Below are positions 1-11,559 of a stretch of DNA of 64,000 nt, in pieces (positions within the stretch are counted from its first letter, which is position 1; every line of letters begins with the position of its first letter). The notes under the pieces were generated by a model that saw nothing but the letters and a program-made list of their open reading frames with translations, had not been told where the DNA came from and searched no databases. The position numbers and the translations under genes were made by a program. The DNA is from Colwellia psychrerythraea (GTDB lineage: Bacteria; Pseudomonadota; Gammaproteobacteria; Enterobacterales; Alteromonadaceae). The stretch lies in the NCBI GenBank assembly GCA_002163005.1, contig MAAF01000120.1, forward strand, positions 1 to 64,000, given 5' to 3'.

Positions 1-132
1 TCAGTGAATAAAGCTTGGGTTTTAGGTGATGATAGATTTAAGCAGCAAATAGAGAGGCAGCTCGGTGTGTCAGTTTCGCCCAAAGCAAGAGGTGGAGATA
101 GAAAATCAATTAATTATCAAAGCAAAGGCTAG
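1..132 (+). CDS. C-terminal end of a REP-associated tyrosine (Y1) transposase-like protein, truncated by the window edge
   Basis: Frame 1 reads SVNKAWVLGDDRFKQQIERQLGVSVSPKARGGDRKSINYQSKG*, resembling the LGsxxFkxxIexxLGrxvxpxxRGrxRK tail of TnpA_REP proteins. Confidence 0.55.
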   Translation, partial: SVNKAWVLGDDRFKQQIERQLGVSVSPKARGGDRKSINYQSKG

Positions 133-461
133 ACAAGTAATCAATTTACCCTGACCCCTTTGATTTTATAATTTGAAGGCTGAGTTATCAACGAATAAGC
201 GAGTAGATATTGTCATTCGAATGTCATAGATAGCAGCAAATTAGAGAAAGGTATTAAGGAATATTGAAACTCCGGTCTAATACGGAGAAAGAAAAGGTCA
301 TGAATGTAGGTGAAGCTTTAGTCTTACAAGCGTAGCGAAAAGAGGTATCATCATAAACCCAGCAGGTTTTAGATATGTTTTTGCTACCTGATTTGTGCCT
401 GTCCCGAATTGTTTATCATAATCAGTCAAATCAATCGAAGTTAATTTGTTGTTTTATGAAA

Positions 462-944
462 CTAACAAATGGCTGCAGCTTTACAAGAACCAGTTGCTGC
501 CCATGTAGAGGCACCCGTTGATGGGTTTTGTGTAGCAGTTAGGATATAAGTGTACGGGCCTCCAGAAATACCTGTTGAAGTTGCCGTGATTCTAACATCA
601 CCATCAGGCACAGGTTCTTGAGTGACAGGAACCGTTGCCGGAACAACATCCCGCATTTCTATTTCTATTTCAACTGATGCAACCATAGTTCCATTCGCCC
701 AACCTGCTGCCGCTGCAGGTGAAGTTATCTGAGCACAATTACCGCCAGTAAGAATACAGATAACTACCGCGGATTTAGCTGGTGTGGTTGCTAGTATTAC
801 TTCCGCGAATTTAGCTTTGTTTACATAAGTATTATAAGCAGGCAGTGCAACTGCTGCTAAAATACCGATAATCGCTACAACGATCATTAATTCAATAAGG
901 GTAAAACCCTTTTGTACCTTGATTACTAAATTGAAGTTTTTCAT
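462..944 (-). CDS. Type IV pilin (PilA-like major pilin)
   Basis: Prepilin motif [27 protein letters not shown]-terminal cysteine pair. Confidence 0.93.
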   Translation of the reverse strand: MKNFNLVIKVQKGFTLIELMIVVAIIGILAAVALPAYNTYVNKAKFAEVILATTPAKSAVVICILTGGNCAQITSPAAAAGWANGTMVASVEIEIEMRDVVPATVPVTQEPVPDGDVRITATSTGISGGPYTYILTATQNPSTGASTWAATGSCKAAAIC

Positions 945-1198
945 ATTTTATATCTCCAATATTCTATTAATAAACTTGCAGAATCACGTTGATAGTAAGA
1001 TATATTTGTAAGTTGTATTGCTTATAGCAGATTATATTTAACTGAATCGGAAATGATATAATGTCTACTATTTGGTTAGCAATTCAACATTATGTTTTGA
1101 ACTAACGTATAAATACTATATTAATAGTTAAACATATCAGCCTAATTTATTTTAATACTGTAACGGGTAATGCTTGTTTCGTGTACTAAAGAATAAAA

Positions 1199-1217
1199 AA
1201 GCTCCCGAAGGAGCTTT
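1199..1217 (-). terminator. Hairpin terminator downstream of the second pilin
   Basis: AAGCTCC-CGAA-GGAGCTT with a T-run on the minus strand. Confidence 0.75.
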
Positions 1218-1260
1218 ATTGATTTATTAATAATAATTTTCATTTAAAAAAATGTTTTTA

Positions 1261-1743
1261 TTAACAAAGACCTGCTGCAAGACATGAACCTGAAATTACC
1301 CAGACTGATGCTCCTGTCGTTGAATTTTCTGACGCCGTTAATATATAATCGTATGCTGTACCACTTAACTCTACCGAAGTCGCTGTAATTATAACGTTAC
1401 CAGTAGCTATTTCGTCAGTAAGATCAGCAGGAGTTGATAGGTCTAATTCCATCTCAATTTCTACTTCTACCGAGTCAACTATAGGTCCATTAGCCCAACC
1501 AGCAGCAACTGTAGGTGATTCTAATGAAGTACAACCGCTGCCTGTTTGAATACAAATAGTAACAGCCGTTTTAGCTGCTGATGTTGCCAATACAACTTCA
1601 GAGAACTTAGCTCTGTCTGTATAAGTTTTATAAGCAGGCAAAGCTACAGCTGCCAAAATACCGATAATCGCTACCACGATCATTAATTCAATTAACGTAA
1701 AACCTTTCTGTGCACTTTTTTTCATAGTTTTTAAGTTTTTCAT
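1261..1743 (-). CDS. Type IV pilin (PilA-like), paralogue of 462..944
   Basis: Prepilin motif [30 protein letters not shown]; same length and layout as neighbour. Confidence 0.93.
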   Translation of the reverse strand: MKNLKTMKKSAQKGFTLIELMIVVAIIGILAAVALPAYKTYTDRAKFSEVVLATSAAKTAVTICIQTGSGCTSLESPTVAAGWANGPIVDSVEVEIEMELDLSTPADLTDEIATGNVIITATSVELSGTAYDYILTASENSTTGASVWVISGSCLAAGLC

Positions 1744-2276
1744 ATTTGTACTTCCATTTAGTTTTTACGGGGGCTGACTGCATACTGCGACAAAATTTAA
1801 TAAATGTAAAACTTTGTTGCAATTTTTTTTGTTTTTATTACTGGTCAATCACTTAGTGGTTACTTTGTGGTCAATTGTTAGCGAGATTTAACTAGATATT
1901 AACTTTTTTGAAATATTAGCCTCTGTTACCACAAATAACGCTAAGCCTTGCTAATATCAGTGTCAGCTCTTCGTTTATCAGCAATAGCATTGCTACTTAT
2001 AAGTAGTAAATGGCATTTATTGAGAAAGATTAACTTTATTCAATAAATATAGGTGATTTTTACTAATTATTTCTGTATAATCCGCGCTCCCTACGTTACA
2101 AAAGCCTATTGTTTTGTGGTTTCTTTTTACTTTTAGTTAAAAGGTTCCCTATAAATAGTGGCGCTGGGCTCGATGCTCGAAGGGGCAATGGCGTAGTCCA
2201 TTTAACCGGTAATTAGCATTTTTTAGGAAATGTTTAGATTATCATTTAAGTAACATTTTTAAGATTGGGTTTTTTA

Positions 2277-2705
2277 ATGAAAACTTTTGTAGCAAAACCA
2301 GCAAGCGTACAACGCGAATGGTTCTTAGTGGACGCCGAAGATAAAACTTTAGGTCGTATCGCTACTGAAATTGCAACCCGTTTACGCGGTAAGCATAAAG
2401 CAGAATATACACCTCACGTAGATACTGGCGATTATATCGTTGTTATCAATGCTGAAAAAGTACGTGTAACAGGTAACAAAGCGAAAGGTAAAATTTACTA
2501 CTCGCATACTGAATTCCCTGGTGGACTTAAGCAAATTAGCTTTGAAAAGTTAATTGAAAAAGCGCCAACACGCGTTCTTGAATTTGCAGTGAAAGGCATG
2601 TTACCTAAAGGTCCTTTAGGTCGTGAAATGTTCCGCAAATTAAAAGTATATGCAGGCCCTGAGCATGCACATACAGCACAACAACCACAACTTTTGGAGC
2701 TTTAA
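2277..2705 (+). CDS. rplM: 50S ribosomal protein L13
   Basis: [59 protein letters not shown]; adjacent to rpsI. Confidence 0.97.
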
Positions 2706-2708
2706 GCA

Positions 2709-3101
2709 ATGGCTGATAATCAATATTACGGTACTGGTCGTCGCAAGAGCTCAACTGCTCGTGTGTTCATGAAAGCTGGTAACGGTGCAATCACAATAAA
2801 CAAACGTGACATTTCTGAGTACTTCGGTCGTGAAACTGCTCGTATGGTTGTTCGTCAACCATTAGAGTTAGTTGAAATGTTAGAAAAGTTTGACTTCAAC
2901 ATCTCTGTAGTAGGTGGTGGTATTTCAGGTCAAGCTGGCGCGATTCGTCACGGTATTACTCGTGCATTAATGGTTTTTGATGAAACTCTACGTAGTGAAC
3001 TACGTAAAGCTGGATTCGTTACTCGTGATGCGCGTAAAGTTGAGCGTAAGAAAGTTGGTCTTCATAAAGCACGTAAGAAGCCACAATTCTCAAAACGTTA
3101 A
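2709..3101 (+). CDS. rpsI: 30S ribosomal protein S9
   Basis: [15 protein letters not shown]...[19 protein letters not shown]. Confidence 0.97.
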   Translation: MADNQYYGTGRRKSSTARVFMKAGNGAITINKRDISEYFGRETARMVVRQPLELVEMLEKFDFNISVVGGGISGQAGAIRHGITRALMVFDETLRSELRKAGFVTRDARKVERKKVGLHKARKKPQFSKR

Positions 3102-3270
3102 TTTTCGTCATGCTCAGCATTTATGCTGCGTTGTTATCATTATTCGCCCCAGTTATTTAGTTAATCTACGAATTACCTAAAATATGCAGGGGCTCATAAT
3201 TCAACGCCTTGCCTAAATGCAGAACATTTAGAAAATACAGTGTATAGATTCAGAGTTTATACATTTCAAA

Positions 3271-3295
3271 AACCGGCCTTGTGTCGGTTTTTTTA
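3271..3295 (+). terminator. Rho-independent terminator after rpsI
   Basis: AACCGGCCTTGTGTCGGTT followed by a T-run. Confidence 0.65.
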
Positions 3296-3663
3296 TGCTT
3301 GCAATTTGGCAAGTCAACTTTTTATGAGAGTCTGGGATTATCATGACTCTGATGGATGTGGTTTGCGGCTTAAGGAGCAGCTCCTCATTGTGAATAAGTC
3401 CTATTAACTTGCTCTAATTATTCATTACTTACTCTATTTCAAAGTATTTCAAATTATTTCTGTTTTTACAGTGTCTAAGCCTCTTTTTACCTTGTAAAAA
3501 ACACGCTATTTCTTTATGATCGTAAAAATTTTTTGTCGATATACCACTTGGTATGAATTTGATCTAACAAAAACAAACGCTGTGCTTGCTGGTTATTATA
3601 AATTTATTGCTTAGTTAGTCATAAAAATAATTGTTTTGTTAGTGTCTTAGTTGGAGAGTATGA

Positions 3664-4266
3664 ATGAGCAATGTGCCTGTAAATAACGGCCGCAGACGCT
3701 TCCTGACCGCTGCTACTGCAGTTGTTGGTGGTGCTGGTGTGGTTGGGGCTGCTGTACCTTTTATTGCTTCCTGGAATCCAAGTGCTCGCGCGAAAGCAGC
3801 GGGTGCTCCAGTTGAAGTTAATATAGGTAAATTACAGCCTGGTCAATTAATCCGTGCAGAATGGCGAGGTAAACCCGTTTACGTAGTACGTAGAACGGAA
3901 CAAACAGTTAATAATTTAGCTAAACATGATGACCAGTTGCGTGATCCTAATTCTGAGAAAGCCCAGCAACCTGTTTATGCAACTAATGCCTATCGTTCAA
4001 TTAAACCTGAATTCTTAGTTGCTTTAGGTGTTTGTACTCATTTAGGTTGTGCGCCTACTCATCATGGCGGTGATTTCGACCAGTTCGTTGAAGGCGTTCC
4101 AAATGGCTTCTTCTGTCCATGCCATGGTAGTAAATTTGATATGGCTGGTCGTGTATTTCAAGGCGTTCCTGCACCATTAAATTTAGTGGTTCCAGAGCAT
4201 TCTTTTATCAACGATGACACTTTGTTAATCGGTGTTAGCTCTGATGCAATTAAGGGAGATGCATAA
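3664..4266 (+). CDS. petA: Ubiquinol-cytochrome c reductase Rieske iron-sulfur subunit
   Basis: Tat signal RRRFLTAATAVVGGAG; Rieske motifs CTHLGC and CPCHGS. Confidence 0.97.
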   Translation: MSNVPVNNGRRRFLTAATAVVGGAGVVGAAVPFIASWNPSARAKAAGAPVEVNIGKLQPGQLIRAEWRGKPVYVVRRTEQTVNNLAKHDDQLRDPNSEKAQQPVYATNAYRSIKPEFLVALGVCTHLGCAPTHHGGDFDQFVEGVPNGFFCPCHGSKFDMAGRVFQGVPAPLNLVVPEHSFINDDTLLIGVSSDAIKGDA

Positions 4267-5543
4267 TGTTAATGAAATTAGCTACTGACTTCATGGGCTG
4301 GATTGATAAACGTTTACCTGTAACCGATGCTTGGAATAAACATTTAGCTCAGTATCCAGCACCAAAAAACTTTAACTTTTGGTACTTTTTTGGTTCTTTA
4401 GCCATGTTAGTACTAGTTAACCAAATTGTTACTGGTATTTGGCTAACAATGAACTACGAGCCATCTGGTGATGGTGCTTTTGCGTCTGTTGAGTATATCA
4501 TGCGTGATGTCGACTTTGGTTGGTTATTACGTTACATGCATTCTACTGGAGCGTCTGCCTTTTTCGTCGTTGTATACATGCACATGATGCGTGGTCTTAT
4601 GTACGGCTCATACCAAAAACCTCGCGAATTACTATGGATCTTCGGTATGTTGATCTTCTTAGTATTAATGGCTGAAGCTTTCATGGGTTACTTATTACCT
4701 TGGGGTAATATGTCATATTGGGGCGCACAGGTAATTATTTCCCTGTTTGGCGCTGTGCCAATTATTGGTGATGATTTAACGCTTTGGATACGTGGTGATT
4801 ACGTAATTTCGGGTGCTACATTAAACCGTTTCTTTGCTTTACACGTTATTGCTATGCCATTGGTATTGGTTGTTCTAGTGTTCTTGCATATTCTTGCCTT
4901 GCATGAAGTGGGTTCAAATAACCCTGAAGGTATTGACATTAAAAAGCCTAAAGGCAGTGTTAAACCTGAAGAACTAAGTAAGTTTACTTTCCATAAACAA
5001 TATAGTGAAAAATACGATATTGTTGATGCTGTACCTTTCCACCCTTATTATTCTGTAAAAGATATTATGGGCGTTGCTGGTTTCTTATTTTTATTCTGTT
5101 GGGTAATGTTCTTCGCACCAGAGGGCGGTGGCTACTTTATGGAAGCACCAAACTTTACGCCTGCGAATGGTTTGAAAACACCTGAGCATATTGCACCAGT
5201 ATGGTATTTTGGTCCGTTCTACACCATTTTACGTGTTGTTCCTGATAAGTTATTAGGCGCAGTTGCTATGTTTGGCGCTATCGTGATGTTATTTGCCTTA
5301 CCATGGTTTGATCGTGGCATAGTTAAATCTGTTCGCTACCGTTCAAAATTACATTTAGTTAACTTAATTCAATTCGCTATTTGTTTTGTTGTTCTTGGCG
5401 CTTTAGGTACTATGCCTGCAACACCAACGGCTAATTTAATTGGTGTCATTGCTAGTTTTGGTTATTTTGGTTTCTTTATTGCTTTGTGGTTCTACAGCAA
5501 AAATGAAAATACTAAACCAGTTCCAGAAAGGATTGCAGACTAA
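4266..5543 (+). CDS. petB: Cytochrome b subunit of the bc1 complex
   Basis: Multi-TM cytochrome b with LLRYMHSTGAS and PEHIAPVWYFGPFYTILR; overlaps petA and petC. Confidence 0.97.
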   Translation: MLMKLATDFMGWIDKRLPVTDAWNKHLAQYPAPKNFNFWYFFGSLAMLVLVNQIVTGIWLTMNYEPSGDGAFASVEYIMRDVDFGWLLRYMHSTGASAFFVVVYMHMMRGLMYGSYQKPRELLWIFGMLIFLVLMAEAFMGYLLPWGNMSYWGAQVIISLFGAVPIIGDDLTLWIRGDYVISGATLNRFFALHVIAMPLVLVVLVFLHILALHEVGSNNPEGIDIKKPKGSVKPEELSKFTFHKQYSEKYDIVDAVPFHPYYSVKDIMGVAGFLFLFCWVMFFAPEGGGYFMEAPNFTPANGLKTPEHIAPVWYFGPFYTILRVVPDKLLGAVAMFGAIVMLFALPWFDRGIVKSVRYRSKLHLVNLIQFAICFVVLGALGTMPATPTANLIGVIASFGYFGFFIALWFYSKNENTKPVPERIAD

Positions 5544-6301
5544 TGAAAAAATTAATTATAGCCGCTACTTTCGGCATACTTTTCAGCGTAACGACACTTT
5601 TGTCGTTCACTGCTGTTGCTTCAGGGCCTAGCATTCATCTAGATAAAGCTAATAATGATTTATCGGATAAAGAGTCTTTGAAAAAAGGTTTTAAAACATA
5701 TCTTAACTATTGTTTAGGCTGTCATCAGTTACAATACCAGCGTTACAATCGTACTTTTGACGATTTAGGTATTGATAAAGCTGATGGTATTGCTAACTAC
5801 ATGCCTACAGGTGATAAAGTTGGTGGTCATATTCTAAATACCATGCCAGAAAATGAAGCGGCAAAATGGTTTGGTAGCGCGCCACCAGATTTAACTTTGG
5901 AAGCACGTTTACGTAGTCCTGATTGGATTTATACTTACTTACGTTCTTTTTATATTGATGAATCACGTCCATTTGACGTAAATAATACAGTATTTAAAGA
6001 TGTAGGTATGCCGCATGTTTTACAAAATTTGCAAGGTGTAAGTACTTTAGTTGTACATAAAGAGCTTGACGAACATGGCGAAGAGCACGAAGTCTCTAGC
6101 TTATCACCAGCAATGGGTGGTAGTTTAACTGCTGAAGAGTATGATGTAGTAGTACGTGACTTAACAAACTTTTTAGAATATGTTGGTGAGCCGAATAAAC
6201 TTGAGCGTAAAGCGATTGGTTATTGGGTATTAGCTTTCTTATTCTTCTTCTTTATTATTTCTTATTTCCTTAAGAAAGAGTATTGGAAAGACGTACACTA
6301 A
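5543..6301 (+). CDS. petC: Cytochrome c1
   Basis: Signal peptide; haem motif CLGCH; PPDLTLEARLRSPDWIYTYLRSFY; C-terminal TM anchor. Confidence 0.96.
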   Translation: MKKLIIAATFGILFSVTTLLSFTAVASGPSIHLDKANNDLSDKESLKKGFKTYLNYCLGCHQLQYQRYNRTFDDLGIDKADGIANYMPTGDKVGGHILNTMPENEAAKWFGSAPPDLTLEARLRSPDWIYTYLRSFYIDESRPFDVNNTVFKDVGMPHVLQNLQGVSTLVVHKELDEHGEEHEVSSLSPAMGGSLTAEEYDVVVRDLTNFLEYVGEPNKLERKAIGYWVLAFLFFFFIISYFLKKEYWKDVH

Positions 6302-6322
6302 GTTATTATTGCAATAAATTTC

Positions 6323-6362
6323 AGGGGGGATTCGATAGTCAAATATCGAATTCCCCTTTATT
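6323..6362 (+). terminator. Hairpin terminator after petABC
   Basis: GGGGGATTCGATA-gtcaaa-TATCGAATTCCCC then TTTA. Confidence 0.65.
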
Positions 6363-6556
6363 AGTTTTTAAAGTAATAGCAGTTTCATTAATTATATGAT
6401 CTACTTTATACGCAGGAGAAATAGCCAAATACAAGGCATTTATTTGAATAACTAGTTGTTCTAATTATTAAATAAATAACGACGTAGTTGGTGATTTAGC
6501 AAGTAGAAATGATCACATAGTTTGTGAAATTCCTATAAACGATTTTAGGAGGCTCT

Positions 6557-7198
6557 ATGGCCGTAGCAGCAAATAAACGCTCTGTGATGACGTTGTTCTC
6601 TCATGCAGATGATATGTATAGTCATCAGACACGCATTGTTCTAGCAGAAAAAGGTGTTGGTGTTGACATCAACTTAGTTGATTTAGCTAACTTGCCTGAA
6701 GACCTATTGGACTTGAATCCATATGGTACAGTACCGACTTTAATTGATCGTGAATTAGCACTATATGAAGCTAAAATCATTGTTGAATATTTAGACGAAC
6801 GTTTTCCTCATCCACCATTGATGCCCGTTTACCCTGTGGCACGTGGTCGTAGCCGTTTATTGATGCATCGCATGGAGCAAGATTGGTATAGTCTTACTAA
6901 AGTGATTATGTCTGGCACTGCAACAGAAGCAGCAAAAGCGCGTCAAGAATTAAAAGAGAGCTTACTAAGTATTGCGCCAATTTTAAACGAAGCACCCTAC
7001 TTTATGAGTGAAGAGTACAGCTTAGTTGATTGTTATTTAGCACCTTTATTATGGCGTTTGCCTGTATTTGGTATTGAATTAACTGGTCAAGGTTCAAAAG
7101 AACTTAAAACGTACATGTTACGTGTGTTTGAACGTGAATCATTTCAGGCGTCATTGACTGAAGAAGAACGTGAATTACGCTTTGGTCATCCAGCATAA
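6557..7198 (+). CDS. sspA: Stringent starvation protein A (GST-fold)
   Basis: FSHADDMYSHQTRIVLAEKGV...NPYGTVPTLIDRELALYEAKIIVEYLDERFPHPPLMP; followed by sspB. Confidence 0.95.
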   Translation: MAVAANKRSVMTLFSHADDMYSHQTRIVLAEKGVGVDINLVDLANLPEDLLDLNPYGTVPTLIDRELALYEAKIIVEYLDERFPHPPLMPVYPVARGRSRLLMHRMEQDWYSLTKVIMSGTATEAAKARQELKESLLSIAPILNEAPYFMSEEYSLVDCYLAPLLWRLPVFGIELTGQGSKELKTYMLRVFERESFQASLTEEERELRFGHPA

Positions 7199-7677
7199 TG
7201 GATGACGCAACACCTAACTCAATGAGCTCGAATAAGCCTTATTTAGTTAAGGCTTTTTATGAGTGGATTTCAGATAATGACCTAACGCCATACATTATGG
7301 TAGACGTTAATGTTTACGGTGTGTTAGTGCCGACGAGTTATGTTGCTGATGGGCAGATTGTTTTAAATGTTGCCAGTTCAGCTGTTGGTACTATCGCATT
7401 GGGTGATAAAGCTATTGAGTTCAGCGCCCGTTTTGGCGGTAAATTAGAGCACATTACCGTACCTTATGGTGCTATAGGTGCTATATACGCTAAAGAAAAT
7501 GGTGCAGGGACTTCATTACCAATTGAACATCCTATTGAGGATGAAGATGAGGTGGTTGATGTCATTCCTGAAAAACCAAAGTCTACGTTAAGTAGTGTTG
7601 CTTCAACGGGTAGTGAGACTGAAAAGTCGAACAAGCCAAAGGGAAAAAGTAAAGTTAGTCTAAAAATTATTAAATAG
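7198..7677 (+). CDS. sspB: ClpXP adaptor / stringent starvation protein B
   Basis: KPYLVKAFYEWISDNDLTPYIMVDV and C-terminal acidic tail; coupled to sspA. Confidence 0.94.
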   Translation: MDDATPNSMSSNKPYLVKAFYEWISDNDLTPYIMVDVNVYGVLVPTSYVADGQIVLNVASSAVGTIALGDKAIEFSARFGGKLEHITVPYGAIGAIYAKENGAGTSLPIEHPIEDEDEVVDVIPEKPKSTLSSVASTGSETEKSNKPKGKSKVSLKIIK

Positions 7678-7706
7678 TTTTAACTTGTTTTTTATATATG
7701 CAAAAA

Positions 7707-7742
7707 CCTGTAAATATCTTTGATATTTACAGGTTTTTTTTG
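7707..7742 (+). terminator. Strong hairpin terminator after sspB
   Basis: CCTGTAAATATC-TTT-GATATTTACAGG followed by TTTTTTT. Confidence 0.85.
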
Positions 7743-7769
7743 TTTTAATTTCAGTAGTATAAGTAAGTG

Positions 7770-8378
7770 TTAGATATATTCAAAGGCTTTAAATACGCGG
7801 CTGACACCGTTAATGTTACGCGTGATTTCTACCACAATATTAGCTTCTTTTTGAGTTACTAAGCCTAAAAGAAATACTTCAGAATTCTCAGTGACAACTT
7901 TAATATCTTTCGCATTGACTTCGCCGTTAGCAAGCAAAGCAGATTTGACTTTAGATGTGAGCCAAATATCATTACTTTGCGTGGTTATAGCGGTCGTAGA
8001 GCCAATCCGAATTTGATTATGTATGGTCACAATATCGGGTACATCTTGGATGGTTTTTATCGCGAGATCTCTCAAGTAGCTGTTAGGTGCTTGACCAATA
8101 ACTAATACAGTGCCATTCATACTAACGACATGTAAATTAGTGTTATTAGATAATGCCTTTTGCTTGTTCAATTCATTATGAGCGATAAACTCAATACTTT
8201 GGTCGTCAATTTGTTTACTGAAAGTTCGCCTATCAGCCACTATAGAAGCTCCCGCGGTAACGGCAACGACAGTGGCAACTGCACAACCTTGCAACGCTGA
8301 AACTAGCATGAGAAGTCCTGCAATTTGTGCAGTTTTTCCCTTAACTAATACCGATAATCCATTCTTTATAATAGGCAT
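7770..8378 (-). CDS. dolP: BON-domain outer-membrane lipoprotein, DolP/YraP-like
   Basis: Lipobox-like LQGC, two BON-like repeats, locus context diaA-yraN-lpoA. Confidence 0.85.
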   Translation of the reverse strand: MPIIKNGLSVLVKGKTAQIAGLLMLVSALQGCAVATVVAVTAGASIVADRRTFSKQIDDQSIEFIAHNELNKQKALSNNTNLHVVSMNGTVLVIGQAPNSYLRDLAIKTIQDVPDIVTIHNQIRIGSTTAITTQSNDIWLTSKVKSALLANGEVNAKDIKVVTENSEVFLLGLVTQKEANIVVEITRNINGVSRVFKAFEYI

Positions 8379-8987
<609 letters not shown>

Positions 8988-9009
8988 CTATATAAATAAA
9001 ATTAGAAGG

Positions 9010-9399
9010 TTAAAAGGCATTCTTTAACCAAGTAACCTGTGGTTGAACAATATCGCCTTCAAGGGTTACCACATCAATACGACAGGGAGTATTATATTCA
9101 TTTAAGCCGCGTTGATGTAGATAAAATGTTATGCAATGTTTAACCTTTTTCTGTTTACTCGCTGAAATTGCTGCAATAGCACCACCGAATCCTTTGCTTT
9201 TACGGTATTTTACTTCAACAAAAACATAGGTATTGCCATCAAGCATAATGAGATCAACTTCACCTTGGCGAGAGTGAAAATTTCTTTCAATAAGAATTAG
9301 CCCTTGCTTAGACAAGTACTGTTCAGCAAAGCTTTCAGTAATTTGTCCTTTGTCCGTACTTGTTGTGTCTTTAGCTGAGGTTTTATTATTCCATAGCAA
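9010..9399 (-). CDS. yraN: UPF0102 / YraN family endonuclease-like protein
   Basis: GQITESFAEQYLSKQGLILIERNFHSRQGEVDLIMLDGNTYVFVEVKYRKSKGFGGA. Confidence 0.92.
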   Translation of the reverse strand: MLWNNKTSAKDTTSTDKGQITESFAEQYLSKQGLILIERNFHSRQGEVDLIMLDGNTYVFVEVKYRKSKGFGGAIAAISASKQKKVKHCITFYLHQRGLNEYNTPCRIDVVTLEGDIVQPQVTWLKNAF

Positions 9400-11425
9400 T
9401 AGAAACTACCTTATTTTTATTGTAAACACCCCAAAGTAAACTGCGTGTCAACACGCTATTTTCATTCAGTTTTAGCACACCTGTTTGTCCCCAGTACTGA
9501 AGATAAGGAGCTTGTTGCATTAAAGGTATTTGATTTATCAACTGGTAACTGTCATATCCCATGGCGAAAAGACGTGATAAGCCATCACTACGCTTTGGCC
9601 AAAGCTGTTGGCTAAGAGCTGCTAATTCAGTATTCTGCTCATTGGCTAATAACCAAGGAATTTCAGTAAAAGTTAATCCTTGTAAATCACTATTACTACT
9701 GTAATCGCTTTGGGTACTGTGGCTTCGTGAACTCGCATAGACAGGAATTATTTTAGCAAATTCACTTATGTTGACCTCTATATAAGGTTTTACCAAACGT
9801 GTTTGTTCAGGAGTACCAACAAGGTAAATCATATCAATATCGCGTCGATTACGGGTTTTAGTTTTAATACTTTGATTTAAACGACTTTTGAGCTTAGTAA
9901 TACGAGCCTTACTTTTATCAACCGATAAACTGGCTTTTACATTGGCTTGCATTTGAGCGCCAGTATCGTAATACACAACCTCAATGGTGTTACCTGTTAT
10001 TCGCTGCCATTGTTTGACAAAGGCTTGGGCAATTCGTTTACTAACAATGTTTTTTTGGCTTAATACAACTGGGTGCTTAAAATGTTGGCGACTCAATGTT
10101 GCCGCTGCTTGTTTGGCTTCATCCTCTGGGCGCATGGAAAGTACAGTATGCTGACTGGTTAAGGAAGCTTTTGCTGGGATATTTAACAGCAAAGTATCAA
10201 TGGCTTTGTTATTTTTTGTTGGCTGCAAATAGCTCTTTATCGCTGAATCGCTGTCGATAGCAGTGATATAATCAGCTGCTTTATTCTGATTATTTACTGA
10301 TGTGTTTATAGTGTCCTCGACTTTATTAATATCAAATAAGCCTGAACTGGCGTTTAGCATCTGGTCATTTTGCGACTGTGTCTGTGCACTTGTATGCTTG
10401 ATGTATTTGTCGACATTGGATTTAAGCAATGGGCCAATGACATAGTCTATTTTTAATGTTGTAAAATCATTGGTTAATCCGTACCAATTGACAGTTTTAC
10501 TATCGACAAAATGCAGGTTTTTAGTTTCATCGTTAGCAAAGCTAGCCAAAATTCCTTGCTGGATTGCTCGCCCAGCGGATTGTTGCCTGCCACTTAATGG
10601 CAAGATCACCGCAATATTTTTAATTTCTTTCGGGGAGATAGCGTGAGTAGAAAGCTGTTTTGCGATGATATTAGCGGGGTGGAGTTTGTACTTATTTTGC
10701 CATATGTTCAGGTGATATTGCATTTGCTTTTGATTGCCACCAAATTTATTAGCTAACATAGTTAACGTTAGCCAACCTTTACTATCAGGTGCTTTATCCA
10801 AAGCAAGCAAGTTCAGTTGCCATTGAGATAGCGTCTGAATATTTTGCCAAATATCTGTTATTTTTTGTTGGCTTTGTGCCTTATCGGGGGTAACTGAAAA
10901 CTCAAATAATTGTGCATTTAAAGCAGAAATAGGTTGCTCTTCGTTATGAAATGCAGCACTTAATAATCGGTAATATGTCGCGGTGAGTGTGATGCTATTT
11001 TCAGTAGCGTATTGTTCAAGTTGATTGAGCTGTAAATGACTCTCATCGTAATAACCCAGTTTCTGTAAACTACTTGCTTTAATTAGCACTAGCTGTAGTT
11101 TCTCTTGAATAGCATTCACTACATTTTCATCGATCAGTGGCAGGGTTTTATCTGCAAGCCAAAGCGCTTTTAAATAATTTTTTTGCTGATAAAACAGCTT
11201 AGTCGCAATAAGCAATTGACCTACCGCAGCATTGGTATCTAATCTTTTAGCAAGTTCAACATGTTGCTCAGCCGATAATGCCCCAGCATTGACAGCAATC
11301 TCTTCAATTTCTGTGAGAGCTTGAGTCTGTGACGTTGGCTCGGGAGCTTGCTTAGTACTGCAACTTGCAAGAAAAGTAAGCAATAGGGCAGGTAACACTC
11401 GAGATTTAAAATATTGAAAATGCAT
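9386..11425 (-). CDS. lpoA: Penicillin-binding protein activator LpoA
   Basis: Lipobox LLTFLASC after probable start MHFQYFKSR (internal to the longer ORF); LysM-less LppC-like C domain; locus context. Confidence 0.88.
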   Translation of the reverse strand: MHFQYFKSRVLPALLLTFLASCSTKQAPEPTSQTQALTEIEEIAVNAGALSAEQHVELAKRLDTNAAVGQLLIATKLFYQQKNYLKALWLADKTLPLIDENVVNAIQEKLQLVLIKASSLQKLGYYDESHLQLNQLEQYATENSITLTATYYRLLSAAFHNEEQPISALNAQLFEFSVTPDKAQSQQKITDIWQNIQTLSQWQLNLLALDKAPDSKGWLTLTMLANKFGGNQKQMQYHLNIWQNKYKLHPANIIAKQLSTHAISPKEIKNIAVILPLSGRQQSAGRAIQQGILASFANDETKNLHFVDSKTVNWYGLTNDFTTLKIDYVIGPLLKSNVDKYIKHTSAQTQSQNDQMLNASSGLFDINKVEDTINTSVNNQNKAADYITAIDSDSAIKSYLQPTKNNKAIDTLLLNIPAKASLTSQHTVLSMRPEDEAKQAAATLSRQHFKHPVVLSQKNIVSKRIAQAFVKQWQRITGNTIEVVYYDTGAQMQANVKASLSVDKSKARITKLKSRLNQSIKTKTRNRRDIDMIYLVGTPEQTRLVKPYIEVNISEFAKIIPVYASSRSHSTQSDYSSNSDLQGLTFTEIPWLLANEQNTELAALSQQLWPKRSDGLSRLFAMGYDSYQLINQIPLMQQAPYLQYWGQTGVLKLNENSVLTRSLLWGVYNKNKVVSIAME

Positions 11426-11559
11426 TGAAAAGTAATCTACTCTTGTTGGCTTTAATCTTACAAGTAAGCACGCTGTTTTTAACACAATAAATAAATCCGT
11501 GCATATTGGTATCAGTATGGGGTTATAATAAACGCCTACGAAGTGAGTCACAACTAATA

